In this document: positions 51,720-61,106 of the stretch, piece after piece | How positions within the stretch are numbered: the stretch's first letter is position 1 | Layout: the number at the start of each line of letters is the position of its first letter | Source: Hymenobacter setariae | Lineage (GTDB): Bacteria > Bacteroidota > Bacteroidia > Cytophagales > Hymenobacteraceae | Length of the DNA stretch: 64,000 nucleotides | Direction: 5' to 3' | Assembly: GCF_007713685.1 (NCBI RefSeq) | Contig: NZ_VMRJ01000004.1 | Location: forward strand, 345,700 to 409,699 | Program-made: the position numbers and the translations under genes | The notes under the pieces: generated by a model | What the model was told of the DNA's origin: nothing | The model's database searches: none | What the model saw: the letters and a program-made list of their open reading frames with translations, nothing else

Positions 51720-52916
51720 GTGAACACTAAATTATTTCCGCTCGCTTTGGGCGGCCTGGCCATCGGCACCACCGAGTTTGTGATGATGGGCCTACTGCCC
51801 AGTATTGCCCAGGATTTTCGCGTTACCATTCCCGAGGTAGGCTACGTTATTTCGGCCTACGCGCTCGGGGTCGTCATTGGGGCGCCGCTGCTCACAGTGC
51901 TGGGGCACAACCTGGAGCCCAAGCGACTGCTGCTGCTGTTGATACTGCTCTTCACGGTTTTCAACACGCTTTCGGCCTTTGCCCCCAACAATACGGTGCT
52001 GTTTTTCACGCGCCTCTTGGCGGGGCTGCCCCATGGCGCCTTTTTTGGGGTAGGGTCGGTGGTGGCGAGCCGGTTGGCTGCGAAGGGCAAGCAGGCGCAG
52101 GCCATTTCGACCATGTTTGCGGGCCTCACCATTGCTAATTTGCTCACGGTGCCGCTGGGCACCTACCTAGGTCAGCATTACTCGTGGCGCTACGCGCTGG
52201 GGGGCGTGGGCGGCGTGGGCCTGCTCACGCTGGCCGCGATTTACTTCATCTTGCCGGCCTTGCCGGCGCAGCCAGCCGGCAACTGGCAGGGCGAGCTAGC
52301 GCTGTTTAAGCGGCTCGAAACCTGGCTTATCATTCTGCTGACAGCCATCGGCACGGGCGGCATGTTTTGCTGGGTGAGCTACATCGCCCCGCTCATGACG
52401 GAGGTATCGCACTTTCCGGCTTCCTACGTGCCCTACATCATGATGCTGATAGGGCTAGGCATGTTTGTGGGCAATGTGGTGGGCGGCCGGCTCGCCGACC
52501 GCTTTTCGCCCCTCACCGCCGCTACCACCTTGCTGCTGGCCATGGGCGGCACGCTGCTGGCCATCTACTTCGCCTCCGGCAACCAAGTGCTCTCGCTCGG
52601 GCTCACCTTTTTGGCGGGCAGCTTTTCGCTGGCCCTCGCTGCGCCCATCCAGATTTTAATGATTCAGTCGTCGAAGGGTGCCGAGATGCTGGGCGCGTCC
52701 ATCACCCAAGCGGCCTTCAACATGGGCAATGCCCTAGGGGCTTTTTTGGGTGGGGTGCCCATTGCCCTAGGCTACGGCTACACCTCGCCCGCGCTGGTGG
52801 GGGTAGGCCTGGCCCTAGCTGGGGCGGGCTTTGCCTACGTGCTGGCGCGCGTGTCGGGGCAGCCACCACTGGCCCCGACCGCGCAGGTAACCGCTGATTC
52901 CGTTGCCGCTTTCTAA
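51720..52916 (+). CDS. MFS transporter (DHA1-type, AraJ/YdhP-like)
   Basis: A 398-residue membrane protein with 12 helices, starting at GTG. Helix 1 reads LALGGLAIGTTEFVMMGLLP, the typical opening of the AraJ/YdhP/arabinose-efflux group, and the loop 2-3 motif is weakly kept. It probably exports drugs or sugars by proton antiport. It is followed by the HAD gene, whose true start lies 44 bases after this stop. Confidence 0.88.
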   Translation: MNTKLFPLALGGLAIGTTEFVMMGLLPSIAQDFRVTIPEVGYVISAYALGVVIGAPLLTVLGHNLEPKRLLLLLILLFTVFNTLSAFAPNNTVLFFTRLLAGLPHGAFFGVGSVVASRLAAKGKQAQAISTMFAGLTIANLLTVPLGTYLGQHYSWRYALGGVGGVGLLTLAAIYFILPALPAQPAGNWQGELALFKRLETWLIILLTAIGTGGMFCWVSYIAPLMTEVSHFPASYVPYIMMLIGLGMFVGNVVGGRLADRFSPLTAATTLLLAMGGTLLAIYFASGNQVLSLGLTFLAGSFSLALAAPIQILMIQSSKGAEMLGASITQAAFNMGNALGAFLGGVPIALGYGYTSPALVGVGLALAGAGFAYVLARVSGQPPLAPTAQVTADSVAAF

Positions 52917-52959
52917 AACTCTCGCACCCTATCATTTTCACTTCTTATCCTGTTTCCTT

Positions 52960-53697
52960 ATGCCTGCTTTACAAGCCCTCATTTTTGACATGGACGGCGT
53001 TATTATAGATAACACGCCCATCCAAGCCCGCGCCTTCCAGCTGCTGTTTCGTGACCTCGACCTGAAGGCCGATGCTAACGACCTGCTACGCCGCTTCAAC
53101 GGCATGCCTGCCACCGAGATTCTGGAGCAGCTATTCGACGAGCCCCAATCCAAGGAAGACCTGAAGAAATACGCCGACCAGCGCGAATTTCTTTACCGCA
53201 CCCTGTACTGGGACGAGCGCCAGCCATTGGCGGGTTTAGTCGAGTTTTTGGCAGCAGCCCGCGCCGCCGGTCTTAAGATTGGTCTGGGCAGCGGCTCGGC
53301 CAACGATACGCTGAGCTACATTCTGGACCACCTCGACCTGCGCCGCTTCTTCGACGTGGTGGTGGGTGCCGACGATGTAGACGCCGGCAAGCCCCATCCC
53401 GAAACCTACGCCACCGTGGCCGAAAAACTGGGCGTAGCATCTGCCAACTGCTTGGTATTTGAGGATTCCATCCTGGGCGAGCACGCGGCCTACAAAGCCG
53501 GCATGCACTGCATAGCCGTGCTGACCAATTTGGCCAAAGCTGATTTCCAGGCCCCGTTGCTGGCTATTAAAGACTTCACCGAACTAACTCCTGAGCGCCT
53601 GCGCGAACTGTTCAGCCAGCTAGGTGAGGCCCCAAAGGCCGACGACGAAGTAGCGAAAGACCAGGATTTGCAGCCCGTAGAAGAGAATAAAAACTAG
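52960..53697 (+). CDS. HAD hydrolase, beta-phosphoglucomutase-like
   Basis: A 245-residue phosphatase or mutase. The frame reaches 52903 inside the MFS gene, but ATG 52960 begins the conserved LIFDMDGVIIDN (nucleophile Asp and acid Asp). Motif II GLGSGSAND, Lys in DAGKPHPETY and motif III VFEDSILGEHAAYKAGM are all present. The C-terminal ~40 residues form an acidic extension. The substrate is probably a sugar phosphate. Confidence 0.88.
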   Translation: MPALQALIFDMDGVIIDNTPIQARAFQLLFRDLDLKADANDLLRRFNGMPATEILEQLFDEPQSKEDLKKYADQREFLYRTLYWDERQPLAGLVEFLAAARAAGLKIGLGSGSANDTLSYILDHLDLRRFFDVVVGADDVDAGKPHPETYATVAEKLGVASANCLVFEDSILGEHAAYKAGMHCIAVLTNLAKADFQAPLLAIKDFTELTPERLRELFSQLGEAPKADDEVAKDQDLQPVEENKN

Positions 53698-53748
53698 TGG
53701 TGCATGACGCCTAAAGCCTTGCCTAAGTTGCTACTAACTTGGCTGATA

Positions 53749-53800
53749 GCGGAACTCATAGGAAAAATAACTTAAAGCTATTTTTTCCTATGAGTTCCGC
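53749..53800. terminator. Hairpin terminator after the HAD gene
   Basis: GCGGAACTCATAGGAAAAATA (53749-53769) pairs with 53779-53800 with one extra T. No further gene until 54056. Confidence 0.7.
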
Positions 53801-53819
53801 CTTTTACTACCTAAGTAGC

Positions 53820-53880
53820 AATGGCCTAGTGGATAGCCGCATTGCCTTTGCACGTGATGCTGTCGGATGCCTAGGCCATT
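53820..53880. repeat. Inverted repeat AATGGCCTAG / CTAGGCCATT
   Basis: Perfect 10-base arms (53820-53829 and 53871-53880) enclosing 41 bases. It carries one CCTAGG. No gene; the rest of the gap to 54055 holds nothing recognised. Confidence 0.45.
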
Positions 53881-54055
53881 TCTACAGGACTTAGGTAGCG
53901 TACCCTACCTTGCCAAAAGAAGCTGGATTGCTCCTTACTGCTTCGCTCGATTCGCGTTGCTGATAGCGCAGAGGACCACGTAGTCGTACACAAGGTGTTA
54001 GGTTAATCAAGCCGACTCCGGCTAGTACATTTCAAGGTTCACCTGTAACAGCTTA

Positions 54056-55141
54056 TTGCTGCTGACTCCTATCAATTTACCTTATACTCCTGCCCTTTTG
54101 GAAAAGCGCAATATCATCGTTATCGGCGCTTCCACTGGAGGGTTTGAAGCCATCAAACAACTGGTGGCGGCTTTGCCAGCCGACCTAGATGCCGCCATTT
54201 TTATTGTGTGGCATATGTCGCCCGATATGAGGGGGATATTGCCGCAAGTATTGAATCAGCAAAATACCATGCTGGCCACAAATGCCCTAGATAACGAACC
54301 AATTAGCACGAACCATATTTATGTGGCGGCCCCTGACAAGCACCTAATGCTGGAAAAAGGCTTGGTGCGGACGACCAGAGGCCCCAAAGAGAACCGGTTT
54401 CGGCCCGCCGTGGACCCCTTGTTTCGGTCGGCGGCGGCTAGCTATGGGTCCCGGGTTATTGGTATTGTTTTATCCGGCGCGCTAGATGACGGGACGGCCG
54501 GTTTATGGACGATAAAGAGCCGGGGCGGTATTGCCATCGTGCAGGAGCCCACGGAAGCCGCAGTGCCTTCGATGCCCGAGAGCGCCTTGGCGGCGGTAGA
54601 CGTGGATTACTGCGTGTCAATTGCCGAAATGGCTCCCCTGTTGGTGAAGCTCACGGCCGAAATGGTGACAGAAGCGAACGAAGTAGCGATGGACGAGCAA
54701 CAAAAGACCAGCCGCGAAGTGCGCTTTGCCGCGCAAGGCCGCACATTTGAACAGCGGCAGCCCGCTTTTGGCCAGCTCACGCCCTATACGTGCCCAGACT
54801 GCCACGGGGTGTTGTCGGCCATTACCGATGGCGATATCATTCGCTACCGGTGCCACACTGGCCACGCGCACTCGGCTGACAGCCTGCTCGCTACCATCAC
54901 CGAAGAGATTGAGGATACCTTGTGGAGCGCCATTCGGGGGGTAGAGGAAAGTATCTTTTTGCTCAACGACCTAGGCGACCACTACGCCGAAAAAAACCAG
55001 CCGAAGCTAGCGGCCATGTACTTTAAGAAGGCGCAGGAAGCCGCCGTCCGGGCCGACATGGTGCGGCAGACGGTCTTCAACCACGAGCAGCTCACTACGG
55101 CTAGCATCAGCAAGCAAGTGGCCGACGAGGAGGTAGCCTAG
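54056..55141 (+). CDS. CheB-type protein-glutamate methylesterase with zinc-ribbon C-terminus
   Basis: A 361-residue protein beginning at TTG 54056. The CheB methylesterase domain (residues ~18-205) has all three catalytic elements: Ser in GASTGG, His in VWHMSP and Asp in LSGALDDGTAGL. There is no receiver domain. The C-terminus adds a Cys4-type motif (CPDCHG, YRCHTGH, residues ~243-270), common to stand-alone CheB proteins of this kind. No chemoreceptors or flagellar genes are nearby, so it probably serves the CheB-CheR kinase 23 bases downstream. The stop codon lies inside CCTAGG. Confidence 0.9.
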   Translation: MLLTPINLPYTPALLEKRNIIVIGASTGGFEAIKQLVAALPADLDAAIFIVWHMSPDMRGILPQVLNQQNTMLATNALDNEPISTNHIYVAAPDKHLMLEKGLVRTTRGPKENRFRPAVDPLFRSAAASYGSRVIGIVLSGALDDGTAGLWTIKSRGGIAIVQEPTEAAVPSMPESALAAVDVDYCVSIAEMAPLLVKLTAEMVTEANEVAMDEQQKTSREVRFAAQGRTFEQRQPAFGQLTPYTCPDCHGVLSAITDGDIIRYRCHTGHAHSADSLLATITEEIEDTLWSAIRGVEESIFLLNDLGDHYAEKNQPKLAAMYFKKAQEAAVRADMVRQTVFNHEQLTTASISKQVADEEVA

Positions 55142-55164
55142 GGTACGCGTAACGAAAGACCTCT

Positions 55165-58100
55165 ATGGAAACGATTGAATCTACCGATTTTATGGCCGAC
55201 CAGCCGCCGGGCTTTCTCATTGTAGGCCTGGGGGCCTCGGCCGGTGGCGTGCAGGCCTTGCAAGAATTTTTCGGGCACGTGCCCGAAGACGCGCTGGTGG
55301 CTTACGTCGTTATTCTGCACCTATCGCCCGACCACGACAGCCAGCTCGCGCAGGTGTTGCAGGCAGTGACTGACCTGCCCGTGACTCAGGTAACCGAGAA
55401 GGCTGTGCTAGAACCTAGGCACATTTACGTGGTGTCGCCCAACCATCACTTGGTGATGGAAGACGGCTTTATTGTGCCTTCCGTCAATTTGTACATGGAG
55501 GAACGGCGGGCGCCGGTCGATATTTTTTTCCGGACCCTGGCCGATTGCTACGGCTCTCGGGCGGTGTGCGTGGTGCTGTCGGGCACGGGGGCCAACGGCT
55601 CGATGGGGCTCAAGCGAGTGAAGGAACGCGGGGGCGTGGCGTATGTGCAAAACCCTAGGGAAGCGGAATTTAACGAAATGCCCCGCAACGCCATCGCCAC
55701 CGAGCTGGTGGATGAAGTATTGCCGGTGGCCGAAATACCCGGCCGCATCGTAGCCTATTACCATAGCCTGGGCACGGTGGCGATACCGGTGCAAAGCGAA
55801 AACCGACCCGAACAGCAACAGCAGGCCCTGCGCGAGATATTTACCTTGCTGCGCCAGCGCACGGGCCACGATTTTTCTAACTACAAGCAGGCGACGCTGC
55901 TGCGCCGGATTGAGCGCCGCATTAACGTGCGCAGCTTGCCCGACCTGCCGAGCTACGCCGCTTTTTTGCAGCAAAACACCGAGGAAAGCCACGCGCTGCT
56001 GAAGGACCTGCTGATTTCGGTTACCAATTTCTTTCGAGATAAAAAGCCGTTTCAGGCGTTGGAGCAAGATATTTTGCCCGCCCTCTTTCAGGCCAAAAAG
56101 GCGGATGACGTGGTGCGAATCTGGGTGGCGGGGTGCGCTACGGGCGAAGAAGCCTACTCCGTGGCCATGCTGGTAGCCGAACGAACGGCGGGGCTGTTGG
56201 ACGCGCCCAAGGTACAGATATTTGCCACCGACATCGACGAAGCAGCCATTGCTACCGCCCGCGAAGGGCTGTACACGCTCAACGATGCCGCCGATGTGTC
56301 GCCCGAGCGGCTGCTGCGGTTCTTCACCAAAGAGGGCGATAGCTACCGCGTGCAGCGCGAACTGCGCGAGCTGGTGTTGTTTGCCAACCACAACTTTCTG
56401 AAAGACCCGCCTTTCTCGCGCCTCGACCTGGTGACCTGCCGCAACGTGCTGATTTACCTGAACTCGACGGCCCAGGAGCGAGTGATGGAAACGTTTCACT
56501 TTGCGCTGAAACCGGCCGGTTTTCTTTTCCTAGGTACTTCCGAATCGGTGGATGGCGCCAGCAACCTGTTTGCCACCTTCAGCCGCGAAAACCACTTCTA
56601 CCGGACCCGCGAAGTATCCCGGCCCTACTACCCAATTCCTAAGCCTACCCCGGCCTTTCCACCCCGGCAGGCGGCGCAGCTAAAACTAGCCGAAGCTGAA
56701 CAGCAGCCTAACCGCCTCTCGCTCGGCGACCTGCACCAGAAGCTGCTGGAGCAGTATGCGCCCCCCTCCCTGGTGGTGAATGAGGAATACGACATCCTGC
56801 ACATGTCAGAGAAGGTAGGCGGCTTTCTGGAGTTTTCCGGGGGCGAGCCGACCAAGAACCTGCTTAAGCTAATCAGGCCCGAGCTGCGGCTAGAGCTGCG
56901 CTCGGCGCTGCACCAAGCCGTGCAGCTACAAACTGCCATTGAAACCCAACATATCCAGTGGAATAAGAACGGGGAACCCCAGTCGCTGACTATCCGGGTG
57001 AACCCAGTCACGCAGGAAGGCGATGCCGCCAAAGGGTTCCTGCTCGTGATTTTTGACTTGAATGAGCAAGCGCCGCCCGCCGAGCAAGTGGTGCGCCTAT
57101 CCGACGAGCCCATTGCCCGGCAGCTAGAAGCCGAGCTTATCCAGGTGAAAACCCGCCTGCGCTACTCGGCCGAGCAGTACGAGTACCAGGCGGCCGAACT
57201 TCGGGCCTCGAACGAGGAGTTTCAGGCCGTGAACGAAGAGCTACGCTCGGCGGCTGAAGAGCTGGAAACCAGCAAGGAAGAGCTGCAATCCATCAACGAA
57301 GAGCTGCGCACGGTAAACCAGGAGTTGAAGGTAAAAATCGAGGAGATGAGCGTGACCAGCAACAATCTCCAAAATCTAATTAACTCGGCCGGGGTGGCTA
57401 CTATCTTCCTCGACCGCGCCTTTTGCATCCGGCTGTATACGCCGGCGGCCCAGCAGCTTTTCAACCTGATACCGTCGGACCACGGCCGCCCCATCTCGGA
57501 CATTACCCACCGGCTGGAATACGACGACTTGCTGCGCGATGCCGAAACCGTGCTCGACAAGCTCACGCTCGTAGAGCGGGAAGTGAAAACCACCGACCAC
57601 CGCACCTTCCTGATGCGGGTGCTGCCCTACCGCACGCTCGAAGACCGCATTAGCGGGGTGGTCGTCACGCTCTTTGACATTACCGACCGCAAGCAGGCTG
57701 AGGAAATAGTGCGCACCAGCGAGCAGCGCTTGCAGCGCATGGTCAACGTGCCCAGCTTGGGCATCCTCACGTTCGATTACAACGACCGGCTGCTGCAAGC
57801 TAACGACGCCTTTTTGGAAATGGCCGGCTACACCCGCCAAGAGATTGAGGCGCGGCAGTTTACGTGGCTCGACTTTACCCCGCCCGAGCACCAGGAGGCC
57901 AGCCGGCGGGTGCTGGCGCAAGTGCAGCAGACCGGCCGGGGCGGCCCCTACGAGAAAGAGTATTTCCGCAAGGACGGCTCGCGCATCTGGCTGATGTTTG
58001 TGTCCGCCGACCTAGGCGATGGCACGCTGGCCGAGTATGCCATTGATATGAGCGCCCGCAAGCAAGCCGAAGAAGCCGTAGCTACCGACCTGGCGGGCAT

Positions 58101-59706
58101 GCAACGCCTGCACGACCTGCACGCCAAGCTAGCCACCGAAACCAACCTAAAATTGGCGCTGGAAGAACTAATAGCCCTGGCCTGCGACATAACCAACACG
58201 GACCGGGGCTGCATTCAGCTGGTCAGCGCGGATGGCCAGCACCTGGAAATATATGCATGCCAAGGCTACGAGGAAGGCAGTCCATTTCTTCAGCAGTTTC
58301 TGCACGCAGAGGTTCAGTCCCTTTGCGACCCGGCCCGCCCCGACCGCACCCGGCTCCTGATTGAAGACGTCGAAACCTACCCGCCCCTGCTGGGCACCGC
58401 CGACCGGGAAGTAGCGCTGGCCGAAGGCATTCGGGCCACCCAATCTACGCCCCTCATTACCCGCCGCAGCGGCCTGGTGGGCGTGTTAAGCAACCAGTTT
58501 GGCCAGCCGCACCGCCCCACCGAGCACCAGCTGAAACTGCTCGATTTGCTGGCCTGGACGGCCGCCGACTTTGTGGAGCGGCACCGGGCCATTCAAGCGC
58601 TCGAGCAATCGTCGGTGAACCTAGAGCAGCAGGTGCAGGAGCGCACCGCGCAGCTAAACGAGAGCACCGAAACTCTGCAAAAGCACCTGACCCAATTGCA
58701 GCAAGCCGAAGAAGTAGCCCAAATGGGCAGTTGGGAGTACGACATTGCGAGCGGCAAACTGACGTGGAGCACCGGCATGTATCGGCTGCTGGGACTGCCA
58801 GTTGGCAGCGCGGCAAATTCAGAAACTTACCTAGGTCATGTCATTGCCGCCGATAAGGCCTTGGCGAAGAAGTTGATGCAAAGAGCCTGGGAAGAGCATG
58901 AACCCCTAGACGACACGCTGCGCCTGCAGGTAAATGGCCAGGTCCGCACGGTGCACATCAAATCGGTGGTGCTGCGCAACGACCACGGCCAGCCCGTGAA
59001 GGTGCTCGGCCTCGACCTAGACGTGTCGGAAGTAAAGCATCTGGAAGAGGAAAATCTGCAAATGCGGCTCAGTCAGCAAAAAGCCTTGCTGCTGGGCATC
59101 CTGAATGCCCAGGAAGAGGAGCGCCGGCGCATTGCCGAGTCGCTGCACAACGGGGTAGGCCAGCTGCTGTTTGCCACTAAGCTCAACTTCGACCGGGTGG
59201 AGGCACTGGTGCCGGCGGAGGTTTTTAAGGGGGCCAATCAGCTGCTGGACGAAGCCATCCAGGAAACCCGCCGGGTATCGCACGAGCTGGTGCCGGCTAC
59301 CCTCGACGAAGTGGGGTTGGCTAAATCCATTCAAGGCTTATGCAAACAATACAGTAAGACGCGCATTCGGATAAAATGCGAGATAATTGGCTTAGAGACC
59401 CGACTAGAGTCTTACCTAGAAGTAGCCGTGTACCGCATCTGCCAGGAGCTGCTGACGAACGTGACAAAACACGCGGAAGCCACCAGTGCCGATATCCTGC
59501 TGATAGAGGAGGATAACGAAATAACGCTGAAAGTGCGCGATAATGGTAAGGGAATCAGCTCGCGGCCAGACAAGCTAACGGGTATCGGCCTGCGTACTAT
59601 TCAGGACCGGGTAGAACTGTTGAATGGAACTTTTTCCCTCCATATTCCCGATACTGGAATGGGCACCCAGGTAACTATCCAGATTCCAATTGCCCCCATT
59701 AGCTAG
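55165..59706 (+). CDS. CheB-CheR-PAS-GAF sensor histidine kinase fusion
   Basis: A 1513-residue multidomain protein. Order: CheB-like (residues ~15-205), CheR methyltransferase (~228-490, with SAM site IWVAGCATGEEAYSVAM), PAS (~530-640), a long Glu-rich coiled coil (~665-740), PAS_10 (~745-855), PAS (~858-970), GAF (~980-1145), coil, PAS (~1190-1300), HisKA_3 with H1328 (ESLHNGVGQLL) and HATPase_c (LLTNVTKHAEA, VRDNGKGI). In the CheB part S25 and H52 are kept, but the catalytic Asp is N144 (SGTGANGSMG), so esterase activity is doubtful. HisKA_3 kinases pair with NarL-type regulators, and one follows directly. Confidence 0.95.
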   Translation: METIESTDFMADQPPGFLIVGLGASAGGVQALQEFFGHVPEDALVAYVVILHLSPDHDSQLAQVLQAVTDLPVTQVTEKAVLEPRHIYVVSPNHHLVMEDGFIVPSVNLYMEERRAPVDIFFRTLADCYGSRAVCVVLSGTGANGSMGLKRVKERGGVAYVQNPREAEFNEMPRNAIATELVDEVLPVAEIPGRIVAYYHSLGTVAIPVQSENRPEQQQQALREIFTLLRQRTGHDFSNYKQATLLRRIERRINVRSLPDLPSYAAFLQQNTEESHALLKDLLISVTNFFRDKKPFQALEQDILPALFQAKKADDVVRIWVAGCATGEEAYSVAMLVAERTAGLLDAPKVQIFATDIDEAAIATAREGLYTLNDAADVSPERLLRFFTKEGDSYRVQRELRELVLFANHNFLKDPPFSRLDLVTCRNVLIYLNSTAQERVMETFHFALKPAGFLFLGTSESVDGASNLFATFSRENHFYRTREVSRPYYPIPKPTPAFPPRQAAQLKLAEAEQQPNRLSLGDLHQKLLEQYAPPSLVVNEEYDILHMSEKVGGFLEFSGGEPTKNLLKLIRPELRLELRSALHQAVQLQTAIETQHIQWNKNGEPQSLTIRVNPVTQEGDAAKGFLLVIFDLNEQAPPAEQVVRLSDEPIARQLEAELIQVKTRLRYSAEQYEYQAAELRASNEEFQAVNEELRSAAEELETSKEELQSINEELRTVNQELKVKIEEMSVTSNNLQNLINSAGVATIFLDRAFCIRLYTPAAQQLFNLIPSDHGRPISDITHRLEYDDLLRDAETVLDKLTLVEREVKTTDHRTFLMRVLPYRTLEDRISGVVVTLFDITDRKQAEEIVRTSEQRLQRMVNVPSLGILTFDYNDRLLQANDAFLEMAGYTRQEIEARQFTWLDFTPPEHQEASRRVLAQVQQTGRGGPYEKEYFRKDGSRIWLMFVSADLGDGTLAEYAIDMSARKQAEEAVATDLAGMQRLHDLHAKLATETNLKLALEELIALACDITNTDRGCIQLVSADGQHLEIYACQGYEEGSPFLQQFLHAEVQSLCDPARPDRTRLLIEDVETYPPLLGTADREVALAEGIRATQSTPLITRRSGLVGVLSNQFGQPHRPTEHQLKLLDLLAWTAADFVERHRAIQALEQSSVNLEQQVQERTAQLNESTETLQKHLTQLQQAEEVAQMGSWEYDIASGKLTWSTGMYRLLGLPVGSAANSETYLGHVIAADKALAKKLMQRAWEEHEPLDDTLRLQVNGQVRTVHIKSVVLRNDHGQPVKVLGLDLDVSEVKHLEEENLQMRLSQQKALLLGILNAQEEERRRIAESLHNGVGQLLFATKLNFDRVEALVPAEVFKGANQLLDEAIQETRRVSHELVPATLDEVGLAKSIQGLCKQYSKTRIRIKCEIIGLETRLESYLEVAVYRICQELLTNVTKHAEATSADILLIEEDNEITLKVRDNGKGISSRPDKLTGIGLRTIQDRVELLNGTFSLHIPDTGMGTQVTIQIPIAPIS

Positions 59707-59718
59707 CGTAGTGCTTTT

Positions 59719-59741
59719 GCCTGGCGAGGTAAATGCCAGGC
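59719..59741 (+). terminator. Short hairpin after the CheB-CheR kinase
   Basis: GCCTGGC / GCCAGGC, 7 pairs with a 9-base loop, about 12 bases after the stop. No T-run; weak terminator or mRNA-end structure. Confidence 0.45.
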
Positions 59742-59840
59742 TACTTGCTAGATAGCCACAGTACCTTTTAATTCTAATTCAGTAGTCAGCCGGAGCACGA
59801 CACGCCTCATTGCCCGCGGCAACCTCTTTTCCCGCCCCTT

Positions 59841-60494
59841 ATGATTCGTGTTTTTCTGGTTGATGACCACGCCATCGTGCGCGATGGCCTGCGGTCGGTG
59901 CTAACGGCCGAGCCACGGCTGCACGTAGTAGGCGAAGCCGCCAACGGCCATGACCTGCTAGCCCAGCTGCCTACCGTGCCCACCGATGTGGTGCTAATGG
60001 ATTTAAATATGCCCCTGCTGGATGGCCTAGCCACCACCCATGCGCTGCACAAGCAGTACCCGCAGCTGCGCATCCTGATACTGTCGATGATGACCCAGGA
60101 GCACACCATCAACGAGCTATTGTTGGCCGGGGCCCACGGCTATGTCCTCAAAAATGCGGACAAGACTGAAATCATCACCGGCATTCAGGCGGTAGCGTCG
60201 GGCAAGCGCTTTCTGTGCTCCGAAATCGGCCTGAGCGTGCTCGAAAAGCTGTTAGCCATTGAAGCAGAAGGTTCCTCAACTACTACGAAAGACCATTCCC
60301 GCCCGACTTCCCGCGAACGCGAAATACTGCAACTAGTAGCCACGGGCCTGACCAACCAACAAATTGCGGATAAGCTCTTTACCAGCAAGCGCACGGTCGA
60401 ATCGCACCGCCAGAGCTTGCTGGAGAAAACCGGGGCTCTCAACACGCCGGCCCTGGTGAAGTACGCCATGGAGCAGGGCTGGCTACAGCAGTAA
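59841..60494 (+). CDS. NarL/FixJ-type response regulator
   Basis: A 217-residue regulator. Receiver domain (residues 1-120) with D54 as phospho-acceptor (VVLMDLNMP), acidic pair D9-D10 and Lys in LKNADKTE. The LuxR-type helix-turn-helix (residues ~150-215) reads LTNQQIADKLFTSKRTVESHRQSL. It lies 135 bases after the HisKA_3 kinase and is its likely partner. Targets may include the adjacent STAS and desaturase genes. Confidence 0.95.
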   Translation: MIRVFLVDDHAIVRDGLRSVLTAEPRLHVVGEAANGHDLLAQLPTVPTDVVLMDLNMPLLDGLATTHALHKQYPQLRILILSMMTQEHTINELLLAGAHGYVLKNADKTEIITGIQAVASGKRFLCSEIGLSVLEKLLAIEAEGSSTTTKDHSRPTSREREILQLVATGLTNQQIADKLFTSKRTVESHRQSLLEKTGALNTPALVKYAMEQGWLQQ

Positions 60495-60509
60495 GCAGGC
60501 AAGAAAAGG

Positions 60510-60553
60510 ATACCTAGGCGCATGGTTGGCTAGCCAACCATGCGCCTAGGTAT
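60510..60553. repeat. Perfect 44-bp palindrome
   Basis: Two 22-base arms meet without a loop at GGCT/AGCC. Each arm contains CCTAGG. It lies 16 bases after the response-regulator stop. It may be a terminator, or a protein-binding site. Confidence 0.7.
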
Positions 60554-60800
60554 TTCCACGTATACGGAGGTAACCAGCAAATAAATACGAGGTAAAAATC
60601 GCGCATTCGCCACGGATAAAACCCGTATTTCAGCGTGATAGAGAGGATTTTGTGACCTGTTTCTTTGTGTAGCTGCTCGAAAGGCTTTTTTCGGCGGCGT
60701 ATCACTATTTGAATACAGAGTTTGCTTACTACTGGATTGCTACACCAGCGCCAAGCCACGCAAACGGATACGTGTCCCTCCATTCTTACCCCACTATCTC

Positions 60801-61097
60801 GTGTTAGTTCCTCTTTATCACCCATCGGCTGGGCCAGCCTTGGGGCTGCTGCCAGTGAACCTGGCCGAAGTAGATGCGGCCCATCTGGTACGCATTCTGG
60901 CGCAGCCGCACGCGCAGCTGCTAGTCGACTGTGGCACGCTCGCTTGCCAGCGCACCCTAGGTATCTGCTTTCTGGTGTCGCAGTTACTGGTGCTGCGCCA
61001 AAGTGGGGCCAGCATCCAGCTGCGCAATGCGAGCCCTGTGTTGCGGCGCTGCCTGCATAAGCTAGGGCTCAGTACCTTTTTCCTCTTGGTTGACTGA
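60801..61097 (+). CDS. STAS-domain protein (anti-sigma-factor-antagonist-like)
   Basis: A 98-residue protein starting at GTG 60801. The fold pattern matches STAS: LLVDCGTLACQRTLGICFLV (usual phospho-site region), then a helix and GASIQLRNASPVLRRCLHKLGL. At the position where a phosphorylatable Ser or Thr is expected there is a Cys/Gln-containing stretch, so the usual phospho-switch may be absent. It ends 9 bases before the desaturase gene, so the two are likely one operon. The ~305 bases before it hold the palindrome and no gene. Confidence 0.72.
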   Translation: MLVPLYHPSAGPALGLLPVNLAEVDAAHLVRILAQPHAQLLVDCGTLACQRTLGICFLVSQLLVLRQSGASIQLRNASPVLRRCLHKLGLSTFFLLVD

Positions 61098-61106
61098 AAG
61101 CAAGCT

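Noticed and set aside
55408..56499. 363-codon open frame antisense to the CheB-CheR kinase
   Set aside because: Shadow of a high-GC gene on the other strand; the protein has no recognisable domain and is covered by a clear multidomain gene.
60514..60825. Minus-strand 103-codon frame over the palindrome region
   Set aside because: Overlaps the palindrome and the STAS start; no domain and irregular codon use.
60722..61060. Alternative 112-codon frame over the STAS gene
   Set aside because: The 60801-61097 frame gives a STAS fold pattern and sits 9 bases before the desaturase; this one is Arg/Ala-rich noise.
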